This document shows, one piece after another, positions 55,639-57,955 of a stretch of 57,955 nucleotides of DNA; positions within the stretch are counted from its first letter, which is position 1; each line of letters opens with the position of its first letter. A program made the translations under genes and the position numbers. The notes below the pieces were generated by a model. The model had not been told where the DNA came from. It did not search any database and saw only the letters and a program-made list of their open reading frames with translations. The stretch comes from Pseudoneurospora amorphoporcata (taxonomy: Eukaryota; Ascomycota; Sordariomycetes; Sordariales; Sordariaceae). The stretch spans positions 1-57,955 of the forward strand of contig MU859274.1 in the NCBI GenBank assembly GCA_033297205.1. The letters are read 5' to 3'.

Positions 55639-55947
55639 TCAGGCGACAAAGCTTGATGCGTACCTCAAGTACGTACCGATTCCCTTTGGCATAAGAAGGC
55701 CTTGAAGCCCAACCTTCTCCTGGAGGTTGAGAGGATCAACAAGGCTTTCGAGACCAAAGTAGTTTATTAGCTGAATTGAACTACTGTTCCAAGCCCTGCA
55801 TACAGCCCTTGTCACATTGGGGTACTCGGCGTCTGCGGAGAGGCCTTGGGAGAAGGCATGTTGCTCGGCGCCATTGAGGATGTGAGTGAGGGTGTTGAGG
55901 CCCTTTGAGAAGGTCGAGAGGACGAGCTCGGAGAGTTGAATAGACAT
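55639..55947 (-). pseudogene. DUF1993-like N-terminal fragment
   Basis: The first 45 residues (MSIQLSELVLSTFSKGLNTL, then THILNGAEQHAFSQGLSADA followed by EYP) resemble the start of the fungal DUF1993 family, small helical proteins of about 170 residues with unknown function. After AEYP the family pattern is lost: the next residues NVTRAVCRAWNSSSIQLINY do not fit, and the frame stops at 102 residues. A donor GTACGT lies close to the end, so a further exon cannot be excluded, but I found no downstream piece of the family. I treat it as a truncated copy. The family assignment rests on memory of the N-terminal pattern and is tentative. Confidence 0.35.
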
Positions 55948-56401
55948 TGTGGTTGTGTCACAGGATGGGCGTGTGACTGGTGGTTACAAGTGATGCCTGT
56001 CTAGGTATGGCCAGTCAGGATATCACCAGTCCCGACCGCCAGACTCTGGCACTGGTGTTGCCAGCCAGACTCTGGCAAGCAGCAGTCACGTGGCCACGCG
56101 CCCTATGCGCTTCAGGCCCCTATATTGGGCCTGGCTGGCGCACACTTCCTTTCCTCCCTCTTCGTACAACTACACAATTCCTCACCCATACCTAACGCCG
56201 GGTCGCCCCGTGAAACCCTAATTATAATAACAGCGCGCCGACCAGCCGCAAGCTTTACTTTCACTCAGTTGAGGCTCGTTTATTTCCGTACTGCAGTCAT
56301 TTTCTAGGCTACCCTTCTTTCTATTTCCTTCTCCCTTCTACAACTAGAATAACAAAACCAACCATCCCTTTTATCGCCTTTCCTCCCTCATGATGTAATC
56401 T
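55948..56401. other. Intergenic region between the DUF1993-like fragment and the FunK1 gene
   Basis: No gene is supported. CCAGTC/CCAGAC words recur between 56006 and 56070. Confidence 0.4.
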
Positions 56402-57955
56402 CTATAGCTTGCTAATAGCCTCATTGTAAGCTGCTATAATAGACTCGTAGAGATGGTTCTCGTCTCCTGGGGGGGTTCCTAAGAATATTCTTCCCTCTTC
56501 GTCGTAAGGAAAAAGAATCTTCCTGATCCTCATACAAAGCGGATTAACCTTGTCCAATTTCTCTGGGAATTCACTCATAATCCTTTCAAGCCCACTTACA
56601 TACATGTCGCCTTCTTTATTCATAGCAATCTGACTGAAACTTCCGATCTCCCATCGTTGAAAAACGCTCTCCTGAGGCGCCTTCTTGTTGCCAGAAAATC
56701 CGTTATGCCATGATTGGCGCCCACACATCCAAAGAAGGACATAGAAAAACGATTCGAGGTCATGACGATATGTGTGGTCGATGTTGCGCAATACTTCAAT
56801 CGCCATGAACTGGATCGTGCCAGTTATTTGTCGCGCTCCGCTTGGGCCGCTATTTTGTGCTTTAGCCATGTCAAGGTCGATCAGCATGCCCTTGAAGCCA
56901 TCTGCTATTTCAGGGTCCGTGATGATGATGTTGTTTGGAGAGATGTCGCGGTGGAGAATTTTGCCAGTGACGTAGAGAGATTGGTGCGCCTTGATCGCAT
57001 CTCGCATCGATTCTAGCAGTTGCTTGATATCGGTAAACTCGCTGATGACGCGACCGGCAGGTGAGATGACGAGGCAGGAATAGATCCGATCTTCCCACAG
57101 GTCCTCGCTAGGCGTGCTCAGCTTTCGAATTAGCTTCTGGCTATCGGATCGCTGCTTCTTATTAGATCTGGATACGGTGTTGGTAGTGGCATCGGACGAC
57201 GATTTGCGCTTGTATCCCGATGTGTTAGTGCTTGTTGAGGCTGATGAAGGGTCGTCCCCCCCGTTCAGAAACCGGTGAGGCTTTGAGAATTGCAATTCCT
57301 TCCGTATTTCTGCAATGGTAGTGATTCGATGATGCGCTACTATTCCAGCCACCCCTTTAACCTGCATTTTCTTTGCTTCCGTTAGGTGCTCTACCTCGGG
57401 CGTCCGTTTACCCGATGCCCAAGCGAATTTGACGACGTTGTTGTCTTTGGTCGTATAACAGGTAGTTCCGCGACTTACGATGGCCTTCTGGCTATACATC
57501 GCCCTATCCAACCCGATCCTCTTTGATTGACCACCTGTGTCGTTCAGCATAATATAGCGTTGTCCATTTTCTCGCTTAATAAAGGTATCCAGGCCCATCG
57601 CCTCAGCATCCATCGTAGCATAGCCGACAAGAGCGCGCGCAAACATATCCGCGTTTTCGTGAATATCGAAGAAGTCGGTACTATACGCCCCAGCCCGATC
57701 GAAGATCCAGAGCTCCATCTTGGAGGCGCAGAGAAGGAAGGCGTGGACGAATCGACGGGTCGGCTGGTCAGCGAAAATATTCCGCACGTAGCGGGTGAGT
57801 TGCAGGAAATCCTTTTTAAACCTGCGTTTATCGTGTGACTTCTTTTGCTCCCCAACAACTAGAATGTTCTTGTATTCATAAAGGGTGCCCGCTTCTGTAG
57901 TTGACGCTTGGAAGAACATATCCAGTTGGCCTTTCGAATCCTTAAACTGGTTGGA
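56402..57955 (-). CDS. FunK1-type fungal protein kinase-like protein, 5' end outside the window
   Basis: The frame is open from the window edge (57955) to TAG at 56402, 517 residues seen. An ATG at 57919 exists, but coding-like sequence (FKDSKGQLD) precedes it, so the start lies outside. The N-terminal part (TLYEYKNILVVGEQKKS and FVHAFLLCASKMELWIFDRA) is typical of the FunK1 lead domain. The kinase-like core has the catalytic loop ILHRDISPNNIIITD, the metal-binding region MLIDLDMAKA (Asp-Leu-Asp in place of DFG), GTIQFMAIEVL and HDLESFFYVLLWM, all hallmarks of the FunK1 family. A nuclear-localisation-like basic stretch (SRSNKKQRSDSQKLIRK) lies in the Ser/Thr-rich insert. FunK1 kinases are expanded in filamentous fungi and largely uncharacterised. 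Its reading frame is intact, unlike most neighbours. Confidence 0.93.
   Translation of the reverse strand, partial: SNQFKDSKGQLDMFFQASTTEAGTLYEYKNILVVGEQKKSHDKRRFKKDFLQLTRYVRNIFADQPTRRFVHAFLLCASKMELWIFDRAGAYSTDFFDIHENADMFARALVGYATMDAEAMGLDTFIKRENGQRYIMLNDTGGQSKRIGLDRAMYSQKAIVSRGTTCYTTKDNNVVKFAWASGKRTPEVEHLTEAKKMQVKGVAGIVAHHRITTIAEIRKELQFSKPHRFLNGGDDPSSASTSTNTSGYKRKSSSDATTNTVSRSNKKQRSDSQKLIRKLSTPSEDLWEDRIYSCLVISPAGRVISEFTDIKQLLESMRDAIKAHQSLYVTGKILHRDISPNNIIITDPEIADGFKGMLIDLDMAKAQNSGPSGARQITGTIQFMAIEVLRNIDHTYRHDLESFFYVLLWMCGRQSWHNGFSGNKKAPQESVFQRWEIGSFSQIAMNKEGDMYVSGLERIMSEFPEKLDKVNPLCMRIRKILFPYDEEGRIFLGTPPGDENHLYESIIAAYNEAISKL

Noticed and set aside
1..57955. CRISPR arrays, insertion sequences, 5S rRNA genes and complete transposons
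   Set aside because: I looked for direct repeats with spacers, transposase or integrase motifs and the conserved 5S rRNA sequence and saw none; the window is eukaryotic nuclear DNA.

Overview
The window is nuclear DNA of a filamentous ascomycete, most probably in the Sordariales near Neurospora/Sordaria. Most introns are 50-120 nt with GT..AG ends and a CTAAC/CTGAC-like branch site. Intergenic spaces are long and several genes are typical of the group: a striatin of the HAM-3/PRO11 type, an XPA/Rad14 protein, Pho88, and a starch-active AA13 lytic polysaccharide monooxygenase with a CBM20. Several broken genes carry CAG->TAG or TGG->TAG stops. This is the kind of change left by repeat-induced point mutation (RIP), though it is not proof of it.

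Left part (about 0.3-13.2 kb) is rich in redox and transport genes: a hypothetical Cys-containing protein, a secreted berberine-bridge-type FAD oxidase, a flavin monooxygenase, an MFS transporter, a decayed Baeyer-Villiger-type monooxygenase directly behind the transporter, and the AA13-CBM20 starch oxidase. The oxidase and flavin monooxygenase genes converge. The flavin monooxygenase and MFS genes diverge from a 1.7 kb shared upstream region. This may be a small catabolic or secondary-metabolism cluster that has partly decayed, plus an independent starch-degradation gene.

Middle part (13.2-49 kb) is a mostly housekeeping chromosome arm: a small secreted or anchored protein with a possible nonsense allele, an RBR ubiquitin ligase, a Cys-rich small secreted protein, a multi-exon CorA-like membrane protein with an in-frame 30-bp duplication, a bZIP factor, Pho88, Rad14/XPA, striatin, tRNA-Asn(GTT), a secreted pepsin-type protease and a POT/PTR2 peptide transporter. 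Two stretches of about 4 kb around the protease show no convincing protein gene. One of them holds a 206-bp unit bounded by 36-bp inverted repeats.

Right part (49.6-58 kb) looks like an accessory island: an aminoglycoside-phosphotransferase-fold gene broken by at least three frameshifts (one at a run of 19 G), a C2H2 zinc-finger/BTB fusion gene with a probable GC-AG intron, an NB-ARC (NLR-type) gene that lacks a start, is interrupted by TAG and ends early at a 12-bp minisatellite, a DUF1993-like fragment, and a FunK1-type kinase running off the window. These families are typical of fungal self/non-self recognition repertoires and turn over quickly. I regard this island as the most interesting part of the window. 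All exon structures are inferred by eye from reading frames and splice signals, without transcripts or alignments.
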